The position numbers and the translations under genes were made by a program. 26,086 nucleotides of DNA from Rachicladosporium sp. CCFEE 5018 (lineage: Eukaryota; Ascomycota; Dothideomycetes; Cladosporiales; Cladosporiaceae), in NCBI GenBank assembly GCA_002077045.2, contig KZ111145.1, forward strand, positions 1,008,390 to 1,034,475. The letters run 5' to 3'. Shown here piece after piece: positions 17,868 to 26,086 of the stretch (within the stretch, counting starts at the first letter, position 1; each line of letters begins with the position of its first letter). The notes below the pieces were generated by a model. That model saw only the letters and a program-made list of their open reading frames with translations. It had not been told where the DNA came from and searched no databases.

Positions 17868-20066
17868 TCAACTTCCTACCACGTTGATCGTGAGACCCAT
17901 GTTGGCAATGTCTGCAACAGTGATGCCGCCCATGCCACTCGCAAAACCGGGCAGAGCGACGACATCATCATCGTCATCGGTACCATCGAGTCCTGCGAGG
18001 TTCTTGGTGCCAGCATCGACACCAAGTCCAGTGTATGCATTCACCGCCGGCGGGCGCACTAGCCTCGACTCCCCATGCTCGTCATTCTCGAACGCCCACC
18101 CCAGCTTCCTCACCCGCTTCCATTCCAGTCCAACCTTCACTCTCACCAGGTCGCCAGTCGAGATGGCGTCTTCGAGCGAATCGTGCCCTCGATCGCCGCC
18201 CGTCTGAATATCCCGCTGCAGGTACTTCTTGGTCAGCATCTTCAAGCCGAAGCGGAAAGGTAGACCGCGTGGGTGAGGGTATAGCAGCATCGTATCGATG
18301 ACGGTGGGGTGGCAAAGACGTGTGACGTTCAGGTCATTCTCAATTGCGTGGCCGATGAGTGGTGTGGTTGGAGTGAGGAAGGAGCAGAGGAGCTCGCGGG
18401 CTTTCTGTGGTGAGTCTACGATGGGGAGCGGTGTCGATTCGCTGGGAGTCTGTGTTGGAGCTGGTGAAGGTGGTGGATTTGCTAACCATGTCTCGTAGGG
18501 AATGGCTTTCGTGAAGTGCTCTGGCCATACGCCAGAGAAGCGACTGTTCAGATCGATGATAGTGCCGAGAGGTCGAACGAGAATGTCGAGGAGATCGCCG
18601 CCTTCGGGCCACGTGACAGCGGTAAGGCGCACCATCTCGAAGCCGCGCGAAGTGTAACCCATCTCGCAATCAAATGTCACCGCCTTGACCACGGCTCCTC
18701 GCTTGTCCCTTGCCGGACTCGGGTTCTTCGGCGTAGTGGTGAAGGGCAGAACGGCAGCAAGTCGAGCAGGGCTGTCGGTCTTGAAGATGTGATCCTCTCG
18801 TTCGGTGCAGCCTGGCGATCCGACAGTGTCATTGCAGCATGGGTGAAACGGATCTTTACCTCCTGTGTAGTTCTCGATCTTGGATCTCGTTGGGAAGACC
18901 TTCCGCATGGGATGGTACTTGCAGGGACCGTTGGTCGCCAAGATGCCTTCCTCGTTGCGATCCGGGAACATCTGGAAGCGTGATCCGCATCGATCACACT
19001 CCTCGTAGTGCTTGCTTGTTTCTACAGCCTTCGCTGCCTCCTCGGCTTGCTCGATCGTCGGAGGTTCAGGGATGTAGCCATAGGCTTTCAAGGACTTCTG
19101 ATCTGCGAGGAGAAACTGTGTCGCCATTTCTGACTCCTGCGCTGGTGTAAGTCCAGTCTCCAGCGCTTTCGTCGGTAGTTTGGCGATAGGAGATGGCGCA
19201 TCTTTCCCCAAGTTGACAAGCACGATCTCAAGCCAAGGTTGAGGTTTCATCTTGTGGTAGGCAACAATACGATTCTTGATCACATTACCGTAGACTTTTG
19301 GGTGCTCACGTGCGATCTTCTCTTCTTCATCGAGTGCGAGCTTTATAAGTTCGGAGTCGTCGAGGACGAGTAAGCGCATTCGCTCTGGCTCCCAGCCACT
19401 GATAGCCGTCGTAGCTTTGCTGACCTCTGCGTTGAGTCTGACCATGTCTCTGTGGATGTGCTGCAAGTAGACAGCACGCCTTGCATGGGACTCTGGCGCA
19501 TTCGCCAGCATGCGTGGATTGAGCGACTCCGTCTTCGCTGACGCTATGCGCTTTGCGGGAGGGTCGTCTTCAGTTCCTTCGTGACTTCGTTTTCGTGGAT
19601 TGGTGTTGCTCGGAGGCTCTGCCAAGGTTCTTGCCGTTGGTCGAGGTGGAGGAGAGACCTCTCTCAACAAGCTTGAAGGTGGTTTGTCTTCCGCATTTTC
19701 TTGTCTAGCAGTCACTGTAGTAGGGGTTTGAACCAGCTTAGACCCTGCATCAGCTGCTTTGCGCAGTCTCGCAGCCTCGAGATCGGCCTTGATCTTCTCA
19801 GCTCTACTAGGCGGCTTCTCGGCGATAGTCTGATACGTTGGTCTGCTGCGCTTAGCAGCGATTCCATTGGTTCCCGTTGATGATGAAGTCGATTGAGCTG
19901 ATCCATTGGTCTCGCGTGTAGAGGTCACACCGGATACATTACTTGCAGCCTCGTTTGTCTGCTCGGGTTGCTGTGGCGGGTGACCAAATATGCAACTCGT
20001 GAGTGTGCACTTGTCACTCTGCGGACACACAATCCCCTTGAAGAGATTCGTAGGCGTGAAGACCAT
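17868..20066 (-). CDS. REX3: RNA exonuclease 3-like DEDDh 3'-5' exonuclease
   Basis: The frame encodes 732 residues from ATG at 20066 (A at -3, G at +4) to TGA at 17868-17870; four upstream in-frame codons begin with GTG and are not used. The N-terminus has a CCCH-like finger, CPQSDKCTLTSCIFGH. A long Ser/Thr/Lys-rich linker follows. The middle domain contains HYEECDRCGSRF, CKYHPMRK and HPCC-x9-C, which look like a zinc-binding module typical of the REX3/REXO1 group. The exonuclease domain starts near residue 461. Its DEDDh residues are Asp466 and Glu468 in FDCEMGYT, Asp578 in GHAIENDLN, and His628 and Asp633 in GHDSLEDA. Yeast Rex3 trims the 3' end of RNase MRP RNA and overlaps with Rex1/Rex2. 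The C-terminal tail is Gly/Asp-rich. No intron was seen. Confidence 0.9.
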   Translation of the reverse strand: MVFTPTNLFKGIVCPQSDKCTLTSCIFGHPPQQPEQTNEAASNVSGVTSTRETNGSAQSTSSSTGTNGIAAKRSRPTYQTIAEKPPSRAEKIKADLEAARLRKAADAGSKLVQTPTTVTARQENAEDKPPSSLLREVSPPPRPTARTLAEPPSNTNPRKRSHEGTEDDPPAKRIASAKTESLNPRMLANAPESHARRAVYLQHIHRDMVRLNAEVSKATTAISGWEPERMRLLVLDDSELIKLALDEEEKIAREHPKVYGNVIKNRIVAYHKMKPQPWLEIVLVNLGKDAPSPIAKLPTKALETGLTPAQESEMATQFLLADQKSLKAYGYIPEPPTIEQAEEAAKAVETSKHYEECDRCGSRFQMFPDRNEEGILATNGPCKYHPMRKVFPTRSKIENYTGGKDPFHPCCNDTVGSPGCTEREDHIFKTDSPARLAAVLPFTTTPKNPSPARDKRGAVVKAVTFDCEMGYTSRGFEMVRLTAVTWPEGGDLLDILVRPLGTIIDLNSRFSGVWPEHFTKAIPYETWLANPPPSPAPTQTPSESTPLPIVDSPQKARELLCSFLTPTTPLIGHAIENDLNVTRLCHPTVIDTMLLYPHPRGLPFRFGLKMLTKKYLQRDIQTGGDRGHDSLEDAISTGDLVRVKVGLEWKRVRKLGWAFENDEHGESRLVRPPAVNAYTGLGVDAGTKNLAGLDGTDDDDDVVALPGFASGMGGITVADIANMGLTINVVGS

Positions 20067-20145
20067 CGTGCCGTTCACCTTAACTCACTTCAGCTCAGAG
20101 GATGGCTCCTATGCTATGACAATACCATCATGATTGAGGAGCGTC

Positions 20146-20187
20146 GACCTGTGGTGATGATAGCTTGACCTGTGGCGATGATAGCTC
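20146..20187. repeat. 21-bp direct tandem duplication
   Basis: GACCTGTGGTGATGATAGCT(T) at 20146-20166 is followed immediately by a second copy at 20167-20187 that differs at two positions, both T/C. It lies 80 bp upstream of the REX3 start. Confidence 0.85.
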
Positions 20188-20415
20188 CGCGAAGGTGGCC
20201 ATTATTGTTTTCACGAGATGTCGTCCAGGTGCCCTAGCGATTGAGCGTGCAGGAATTAGGTCTGGCATGTGATCTACGTTTGGTCGAAAACGTGAAGCGC
20301 TGATAGTTTGTAGTGTCACAAGTGTTTAATTTTGTTCGACAGCATGTGAAGCGGTTATTATATAGGCACGCATTTACGGAAGACTAAAGTGAAACATATT
20401 GGAGGTACCATGGTC

Positions 20416-20425
20416 GTCACGTGAC
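20416..20425. promoter_or_regulatory. GTCACGTGAC palindrome, bHLH-type (Cbf1/CLEAR-like) site
   Basis: A perfect 10-bp palindrome with a CACGTG core and the RTCAC flank preferred by Cbf1-type bHLH factors. It is about 350 bp upstream of the REX3 start codon. Binding is inference. Confidence 0.35.
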
Positions 20426-20974
20426 ACAATATCACGTTCTCACTCGGTCTATACGAACCTCTTGAGCCAGCTACCTACAACGCAGTATCCTACGCGTTCC
20501 AGAATCTTTTCTCTGGACAGCGAAGCTGCGCAATGGCTCAGAATCTCATCGCTGCACTCCGGTGCTCCAGTCTTCCTCAACTCCACTGGGAAGGCCACAA
20601 ATGATCGTTTGTTGACAACTTTGTCCACAATGTCTGCCGTTGGACAACTTAGGGCCACTTCACTGATAAATGGGATCGCGGTGTCCAAAGCCTGAAAGCC
20701 CTTTACGCTGCTTTCGAATCTGTTGCGAGGCTGAACTTGCTCTCACGGAGCTGTTGAGAGACAAGCAGCTGCTTCAATTGATGTCTCGCCACGCCACACG
20801 ATGTAATGTACTCGTTGTAATGGCATGTCGGGTCGATCCACAAGCGAGTGCTGCCCAGCATCGAAGACTCCTGACTTTCCGGAGCGAAGATCGTCTGATC
20901 ACTGCGCGTGAGAACCTGCTCAGCTTTCCATGCTGGATCTGCGCGAGGCGAGTTCAGGCCCGCCTTCGACAGCA

Positions 20975-21122
20975 TCCGATGGCCAGGCTTCTGTAACCGG
21001 ACTCCAGGGAGATACTGATCGTAATGCGGCGACTACGTTCGTCGTAGCGCTCCGATAGCCAGGCTTCTGTAGCCGGACTCTAAGGAAACACTGATCTCAA
21101 CGCGGCGACTACGTTCGTCGCG
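20975..21122. repeat. 76-bp imperfect tandem duplication
   Basis: Copy 1 (20975-21050) and copy 2 (from 21051) share TCCGAT-x-GCCAGGCTTCTGTA and a perfect GCGGCGACTACGTTCGTCG block near their ends. In the first 70 positions I count about nine differences, eight of them transitions. Seen directly; origin unknown. Confidence 0.85.
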
Positions 21123-21229
21123 CCTTGCCCTCGCTCTCTGGCGCTGCGTGATGCTTCTCAGCAACAATGCTCCTATGTCAAGCGCCTCACAGGGGACGCA
21201 TATCTCATTCCCACTTGAAGCTGCCGCAA

Positions 21230-21865
21230 TCACCCTCCATCCCTCCCATTCTTCCACTCCACATACCCCTCCCTTAGCCTCCTCACCACATCCCCAAGTC
21301 CCTCCACTCCAATCTCCCCTCCTCTCCCACAAAGCTGGCTCGCCTCCCCAATCAACCTCGCCATCTCCTTCAGAATCCACTCCCCATCCCTCTCCAGCCC
21401 TGCCGGCTTTCTAACATTACAAACCCACCTCCACGCCTCCCCAACCCTCCACCGTCCACCCTCCCACTTCAATCCCACGCCAACAATCCCTCCTCCCCTC
21501 CCATCTCCACCCCGCTTCCAGAATCTCACCCAGATCTCCAGCGTCCTTAACTCCTCAACCCATATCCCCATCCCCCGAAACCATCGCTCCCGTTCGTCCC
21601 CTTTCTTGCCCTCGCTATGCAGCACGAAGCTGTTCTGTTGATAGAACAACGGTAGCGCTTCCGCGCGGAGCTGCCGCGAGACGCGCGTTAGGGCTGGTTG
21701 CGTGGCTTCGACGTAGTCTTCCCGTTGATAGGGGTCCAGATGGAAGGTGACCAGCGTCTTTGGGTAGGGAGACAGGGCAAGAGCGAAGATCTGCAGGCGC
21801 AGTTCGGGGGGGAGGGTGAGGAGGGAGGGTGGTGGTGAGGAGGGTATGGGGAGGAGGGAGAACAT
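21230..21865 (-). CDS. F-box-like / fungal LPPELR-domain protein
   Basis: A single frame of 211 codons, ATG at 21865 to TGA at 21230-21232. Residues 15-75 carry the motif set common to a large fungal family: LLTLPPELRLQIFALALSPY at the start, then PALTRVSRQLRAEALPLFYQ and QNSFVL. The first helix is F-box-like. The remainder (Trp/Arg/Gly-rich, with EELRTLEIWVRFW) is poorly conserved. Members are numerous in Dothideomycetes and mostly uncharacterised; a role as substrate adaptor in SCF ubiquitin ligases is possible but unproven. Start context is weak (C at -3). The coding strand is strongly G-rich in the C-terminal half, so the composition differs from neighbouring genes. Confidence 0.7.
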   Translation of the reverse strand: MFSLLPIPSSPPPSLLTLPPELRLQIFALALSPYPKTLVTFHLDPYQREDYVEATQPALTRVSRQLRAEALPLFYQQNSFVLHSEGKKGDERERWFRGMGIWVEELRTLEIWVRFWKRGGDGRGGGIVGVGLKWEGGRWRVGEAWRWVCNVRKPAGLERDGEWILKEMARLIGEASQLCGRGGEIGVEGLGDVVRRLREGYVEWKNGRDGG

Positions 21866-22395
21866 TGGGTTCCGAGTGTGAGTGGGTGATGAGTTTCTGA
21901 GGTCGAGACGGGATACAGTCTCTCTGGATTTAGATACAGCGACTACTCAGCAGTGCTTGTCTGCTTGTCGATGGGGATGGACATAAGCGGAGGTAAGTCG
22001 CGAGTGCAGCTTTCATGACGGAAGAATGCTCGCGCTGCATCAACATATGGAAGGAGATACTACACCCTGTGGATTTAGAGGAATCTGGATCAAGTGGTTC
22101 CAAAGGAGTGACTATATCATACTCGGCCGTAAAAGCTACCTAGTGTAGCAAGACAATAACAATGCATCCTCCATCGCTCAGAGTAGAGCAGGAGTCGCTC
22201 CAATATGCACATGTAGGACCTCAGTGCTCATGCTCCAGTCGAACAGCACATCGCACAGCGATAGCTGCTCATAGCTGGTTGAGCAGAGAGGTGTAGTAGT
22301 AAGGCTAGTGGCCTTGAGTCGCAAGCAAAGCCAATCAGTATCGGCATCCAATAATCCTAAGCAATCCAAGTCGTCCATCTCAATCCCTTTCTAGC
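21866..22395. other. Intergenic region between two minus-strand genes
   Basis: 530 nt that should contain the 3'UTR of the upstream gene and the promoter of the F-box-like gene. No coding frame, repeat or RNA gene was recognised. Confidence 0.55.
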
Positions 22396-23973
22396 CTACA
22401 AGCCAGCGCTCTTCGCCTTCTCCAGCCCAGCAAGCAGGCTTCCAACCGGCGTAGCAGGCGTAGACGGCTGTTTGAATGCACCTACCTCCTCGCTCTCGCT
22501 GCTGCAAGCACTGCTGCACCCGAAGTAGCCCTCGCTGCTCCCCTGGCTGCTGCGCTTCATGAGCATTTCGCTGCCGATAGGAGACATCTTCCTGCTCGTT
22601 GGCGCGCTGTCCAAGACCGGCTCAGCCTCCTCGGGAATCGAGAAGCCGAAGTCAGAGTCCTCACTGACTGGGCTGCCGGAAGCGGCGCGACGGCTAGTGC
22701 CAGCGCGCATGAGGCTGTCGAGTGCACGGCGGCGCTGACGGGTAGCAAAGTTCTTGCTGCCTTCATGCTTGGTCGTTGGCGCGGCGGTCAACTCGTCAAG
22801 AGAAGGCGGGCCGCGAGGCTGGCGGATTGGGTGGTCACCAGCGCGGGCGGCACCAGGGGCGAAAGTGCCAGTCATGGGCGTGGGAGGGTACATAGTGCGC
22901 TGAGTGCCGAAAGTGGCTGCTGTAGAAGTCTTGGGACCCTCGAGCGCGGTGGCGAAAGGGTTCAGAGCAAGTGACTTTGCTGTCTTGTGGCCACGGCGGA
23001 AAGCAGTAGCGGATGGAGGTGGCAGTGGCTGGACGGGCTCAGTCGAGAGCGGCGAGGAGGACTTCTTAGGTGGAGTGAAGGAACGAGTCTTCTCGGCTGA
23101 TGGTGGGGACACGCTGAATCCGGGTGCCTGTTGCGCATACTGCTGTTGATAAGAGGCAAAAGGGTTTGCTTGCGTTTGCTGAGAAGGCGAAATGGTATGC
23201 TGAGCCTGCTGCTGAGCGTTCGAATCGATCACATAGGAGTAGCTCTGGGTAGCCGGGTTGAAGACGAGGTACACACCAGGCTGAACCTCTTGCATCTGCT
23301 GCCCGTATGCGTTCTGCATGATCTGCGGAGCCACAGGTGTCTGAGCGTACTGATTGCCACCGTACATGCTTGCCTGATTCTGAGCCTGGCTCTGCAGAGA
23401 CAAAGCAGCAAGCTTCTGCTGCAACTCCTGTTGACGCTGGGCCAAGAACATGCTGGTCATCTGCAGCTGTTCGACCATGTTAGGGTCCATGTCCTCGACA
23501 GGATCGTAGGTCGGAGGAGCCAAGACCTGGCCAGGCAAAGAGTAGTTCTGGCGAGCAGCACTCATGCCGTACTGCTGAGGCATGCCAAAGCCGCTTGCAG
23601 CAGCAGTGCGTGGCACACCCTGTTCGTAGCCATTGTAGTGATTGCCAGCCCACTGGGTCTGGCCACCTCCCTGTACATTGTGCTGAGTCTGGTTGTAAGG
23701 AGCGGAAGCCGGGACTGCTGGAGTCTTCGGCTGAGTTCGCAAGCCCGCAAGCAAGTGCGAGCGGCTGGTGCGCGGGGTAGGATAATCCACCGAGTCCTCG
23801 CTGATCGGGGTGACCTTTGGCGGCAGCGCCACGCTCAACCTCTTAGAGTTGAAGCGAGAGCCACGGTTGCCAAAGCCATTGCCCGCAGCTCCGAGGCCGG
23901 AGGTGGTAGGAAAGCCATGCTGATTGTTGTTGTTGTAAGTCATTTGAGCAAGACCGCCAGCGTCGTAGCTCAT
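22396..23973 (-). CDS. Conserved fungal Q/S/P-rich disordered protein of unknown function
   Basis: 525 residues from ATG at 23973 (G at -3) to the TAG at 22396-22398. The frame is open 30 codons further upstream, but without an ATG, so that part is probably leader. The N-terminus has Asn/Gly-rich sequence and a short segment SKRLSVALPPKVTPISEDS. A Gln-rich helical region follows (roughly residues 165-200, MVEQLQMTSMFLAQRQQELQ), then GVYLVFNPATQSYSYVIDS, which may be a small folded beta element. The C-terminal third has an ordered-looking module, IRQPRGPPSLDEL, TKHEGSKNFATRQRRRALD, followed by acidic Ser clusters. I believe this architecture is shared by orthologues in many filamentous ascomycetes, but I know no assigned function; RNA- or protein-scaffold roles are guesses. 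No signal peptide or membrane segment was seen. Confidence 0.75.
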   Translation of the reverse strand: MSYDAGGLAQMTYNNNNQHGFPTTSGLGAAGNGFGNRGSRFNSKRLSVALPPKVTPISEDSVDYPTPRTSRSHLLAGLRTQPKTPAVPASAPYNQTQHNVQGGGQTQWAGNHYNGYEQGVPRTAAASGFGMPQQYGMSAARQNYSLPGQVLAPPTYDPVEDMDPNMVEQLQMTSMFLAQRQQELQQKLAALSLQSQAQNQASMYGGNQYAQTPVAPQIMQNAYGQQMQEVQPGVYLVFNPATQSYSYVIDSNAQQQAQHTISPSQQTQANPFASYQQQYAQQAPGFSVSPPSAEKTRSFTPPKKSSSPLSTEPVQPLPPPSATAFRRGHKTAKSLALNPFATALEGPKTSTAATFGTQRTMYPPTPMTGTFAPGAARAGDHPIRQPRGPPSLDELTAAPTTKHEGSKNFATRQRRRALDSLMRAGTSRRAASGSPVSEDSDFGFSIPEEAEPVLDSAPTSRKMSPIGSEMLMKRSSQGSSEGYFGCSSACSSESEEVGAFKQPSTPATPVGSLLAGLEKAKSAGL

Positions 23974-25271
23974 TTCGATGATCGCGAAGATCTGTTCGTG
24001 CGTCTTGAGATGTCGTGAAGTTGATAGACGGCAATCGATACCGCCGTGTGGGGTGGAGTGCAATTAGCAGCGTGTAGCTGTGAGAAGACCGGTGGAGTAA
24101 CGTCGATGGTGAGTCTACTGTACTGCAGCACTCGCACGTTTACCGTCCAGGTCAGGCACTCCGATTAAGCTGCTGTGGCAAAGCACGCAGCGGGTTCCAG
24201 GGTCGTAAAACGGAAATTAAATTACAAGTCGAATATGTGTCGTAGCGGAGATGAGTCTAGTGGGGTTGACGAAACAACGTTGATGCTTTGTCTGGTGATA
24301 CCACGCGGATGTATTGACGCGCCTGCTCTTTGTTCGTTGCTGGTCGAGGTCGAGGTATGCGAGCTGATGAACAGGAGTTCACAAGGCAATCCTGAGCGTA
24401 AGGCTGCAAGACCGATGTCCTCGTGCTATGTGCGTCACACTCTTGGCAACCTCGAGTCCGTGTCGTCCAGTGTACAGTGAGACGTGAACAATGAATCTGG
24501 CTCGTTGTCCTCGGTGGTGGAGCGCGTATTTGATTAGGCGTGGCGGGTGGCAGGCAAGGCGGCGGCGACCGAAAGAAGTAGATAAACAGAAGTAAGTGTG
24601 TGCGGCGATGTGATGTGCCTGCAAGAACGATGGATGGGTGGTAGTACTGCGCGAAGAAAGGATGGACACGCGGGGCGGCGGCGCTGCGGTAGGCGTAGGG
24701 AGAGGAGAAAGTAGCGATGGTGGTAGGGATCGCGGCTCGCAAATAGGGAGTCGAACAAACTGCGACATACAGCCTCTCCCTAGCGCGGGCACAGACCTAC
24801 AGGTCTTGGCGCACGAATTAGCCCTGGCGCAGCCGCTGAAACGACAGGCACGCTGCCCAATCACGGACTTTACATCGCTTGTCTGCACGAGTCTCGACTG
24901 GCTCGATGGGTGATCTCCCGCTGCAAACTGCAGGAAGCGGTGAGATGTCACGTTTGATGGACCTATAGGATGCTGCAGTATGTGTAGAGAGTGTTCCGTC
25001 ACTGCACTCACGTCGGTCATGCGAAGGTGATGATAATCGGATACTTCTACAACCTGAGTCGAAGCCCTAGGAGATTCATAAAGCTTGACAGCATCAGCGT
25101 TCGCGCCAGACCCGGCCATCCCGATTTCACAGCACCGTTGCCTTCGAGACTACACTTGGCCACGAGGTGATCAGGCTGGTCCGCAACGTTGCGGCTATCT
25201 GTCGGAGTATATCGGTCTTCATGTACGTTTGCGCGTAAAGATAGACCACGAGGTGCACCACTTCGACAAGT
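23974..25271. other. Intergenic region, promoter and leader of the 23973 gene
   Basis: Read on the minus strand, about 24500-24800 is pyrimidine-rich (CTCTCCCTACGCC, CTTTCTTCGC) like a fungal promoter or leader. A possible small exon lies at 25012-25119. The other frames have no recognisable domain. Confidence 0.5.
25012..25119 (-). other. Possible isolated first exon
   Basis: An ATG at 25119 with G at -3 and +4 reads 36 codons with protein-like composition (KLYESPRASTQVVEVSDYHH) up to a consensus GTGAGT donor at 25011. No convincing second exon was found; the nearest acceptor that keeps the frame is 84 nt downstream. It could be a small gene, a distant 5' exon, or chance. Confidence 0.25.
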
Positions 25272-26086
25272 CTACCATGGGATCTCCCCTCCATCATACG
25301 CCTCGATCTCCCCAAACTTAAACCCAGGCACCTTGATGTTCAGCAACTTCCCATTAACCTCTGGCGAAGCCGCACGAACAATTCTCACAACTTCCTCCGC
25401 CCCTTGCTCGACACTGAGATGCGCGTAATCCACGCCACCGAGCTTGGTCTTAAGCCACTACAAAGGTGAAGGTCAGCACGCTCTCGGCCTCTCGGAATGT
25501 GAATGCACGTACACCGGGTGTAAGCGCGAATACCGTGAACCCTTGATCCTTCAGATCGAGAGAGTACTGCACGGTGAGCATGTTCACTGCCGCTTTGGAG
25601 ATCTTGTACGCGTAAGTCGGCGCGAAGTGCGTGTGGGCTGCCATGGAGATAGACGCCAGGGAAGTAGATCTGCGTTATCGACGTCAGCATGCTCAGCTTC
25701 CGTTGTGTTCGAGAGCGTACGACGTACAGGTTGACGATCTTCTTCTCCTTCCCCTTCTCCAACAGCGGCAGGAACGCAGCCGTCACGGTCTGCACGCCCA
25801 CAACATTCAGCTCGAACAGCTCCATCATCTGCTCGGCCTTCACACTTCGCATGCCACCAGGATTTGCGTCTGCAGCACCAGCATTGTTGATGAGGACGTC
25901 AAGACCTTTGTCGCCCAAGGCCGACGAGACCTGCTGTACTGCCGCCTCGATTGCTGGGCCATCAGTGACAGAAGCGATGACTGAATTCGAGCGGTCGGAG
26001 TGTGCATCGAGCAATTTCTGAAGGTCGGGAGAAGGGGCGCTGCGTGTGAGGGCGAAGATGTGGGAGACTTGCGAGGCGGGTAGGGA
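25272..26086 (-). CDS. Short-chain dehydrogenase/reductase (C-factor/sniffer-like), 5' partial
   Basis: Three exons on the minus strand, 25728-26086 (cut by the window edge), 25513-25669 and 25272-25457, give 233 residues ending EAYDGGEIPW. Introns are 58 nt (25670-25727, GTACGT) and 55 nt (25458-25512, GTACGT with CTGAC). The classical SDR signatures are present: VLINNAGAAD, ELFELNVVGVQ, and the catalytic YKISK (Y-x-x-x-K) after the Ser-containing strand NLSTSLASIS. The N-terminal TGxxxGIG cofactor motif must lie beyond base 26086. The order and the C-terminal LKTKLGG motif resemble the small sniffer/C-factor group rather than polyketide-associated SDRs. The enzyme is an NAD(P)-dependent oxidoreductase; its substrate is unknown. 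Confidence 0.9.

Larger units (their letters stand above)
20067..21229. other. Intergenic region with small tandem duplications, REX3 upstream region
   Basis: No gene could be supported on either strand. It holds a 21-bp tandem duplication just upstream of REX3, a 10-bp E-box palindrome and a 76-bp imperfect tandem duplication near the 3' end of the F-box-like gene, each listed separately. Confidence 0.55.

Noticed and set aside
23131..24018. 295-codon ORF antisense to the Q-rich protein gene
   Set aside because: The antisense of Gln/Ala/Ser codons gives Leu/Arg/Val-rich sequence without stops. No start context or domain supports a gene.
24257..24742. 161-codon minus-strand ORF upstream of the Q-rich protein gene
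   Set aside because: It coincides with pyrimidine-rich promoter or leader sequence and reads as Pro/Arg/His-rich noise.
24379..25119. Reading the whole 246-codon minus-strand frame as one gene
   Set aside because: Only the first 36 codons look protein-like; the rest is compositionally like spacer, and a consensus donor ends the plausible part.
25444..26021. Plus-strand ORFs of 96-117 codons over the dehydrogenase
   Set aside because: They are antisense to clear SDR exons that carry the NNAG and YxxxK motifs.

Overview
The window looks like euchromatic chromosome from a filamentous ascomycete. The evidence is short (55-107 nt) GT-AG introns with CTGAC/CTAAC-type branch sites, long gene-poor intergenic stretches, purine-rich start contexts, and typical Pezizomycotina proteins: a GH72 glucanosyltransferase, an NsdD/SUB-1-type GATA factor, REX3 and dynactin p25. 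The style of the F-box-like protein (an N-terminal LPPELR motif) suggests Dothideomycetes, but that placement is inference. There are no rRNAs, tRNAs, CRISPR arrays, intact transposons or obvious secondary-metabolite clusters.

Layout. 1-852 (+): 3' end of a ten-TM drug/metabolite transporter (EamA/SLC35F-like). 853-3289: long spacer with possible decayed coding fragments and the leader of the next gene, including a probable 5'UTR intron. 3290-6031 (+): 913-residue disordered protein of the fungal 'cell wall proline rich protein' type. 7418-8876 (+): two-exon GH72 enzyme with a GPI signal. 9348-10577 (-): PI-PLC X-like phosphodiesterase, convergent with GH72. 10889-11675 (+): three-exon dynactin p25, divergent from the PI-PLC gene. 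11676-14955: 3.3 kb without a convincing gene. It ends in a roughly 480-nt ATG-free leader and an overlapping upstream ORF of the next gene. 14956-16630 (+): three-exon NsdD/SUB-1-like GATA factor. 17868-20066 (-): REX3-like DEDDh exonuclease, convergent with nsdD. 20067-21229: spacer with two small tandem duplications and a GTCACGTGAC palindrome. 21230-21865 (-): F-box-like protein. 22396-23973 (-): Q-rich disordered protein with a conserved C-terminal module. 25012-25119 (-): possible orphan exon. 25272-26086 (-): three-exon short-chain dehydrogenase, cut at the window edge.

The genes do not form a pathway cluster. They are a mix of housekeeping functions (p25 motor adaptor, REX3 RNA processing), wall biogenesis (GH72) and developmental control (nsdD). 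The most distinctive signals are the post-transcriptional architecture of nsdD (ATG desert, overlapping uORF across a splice junction, in-frame intron with a NAGNAG acceptor), an unusual splice donor in p25, possible decayed coding fragments at 1.4-2.4 kb, and a conserved, functionally unnamed protein family at 22.4-24.0 kb. I found no clear evidence of a wholly new biological system.
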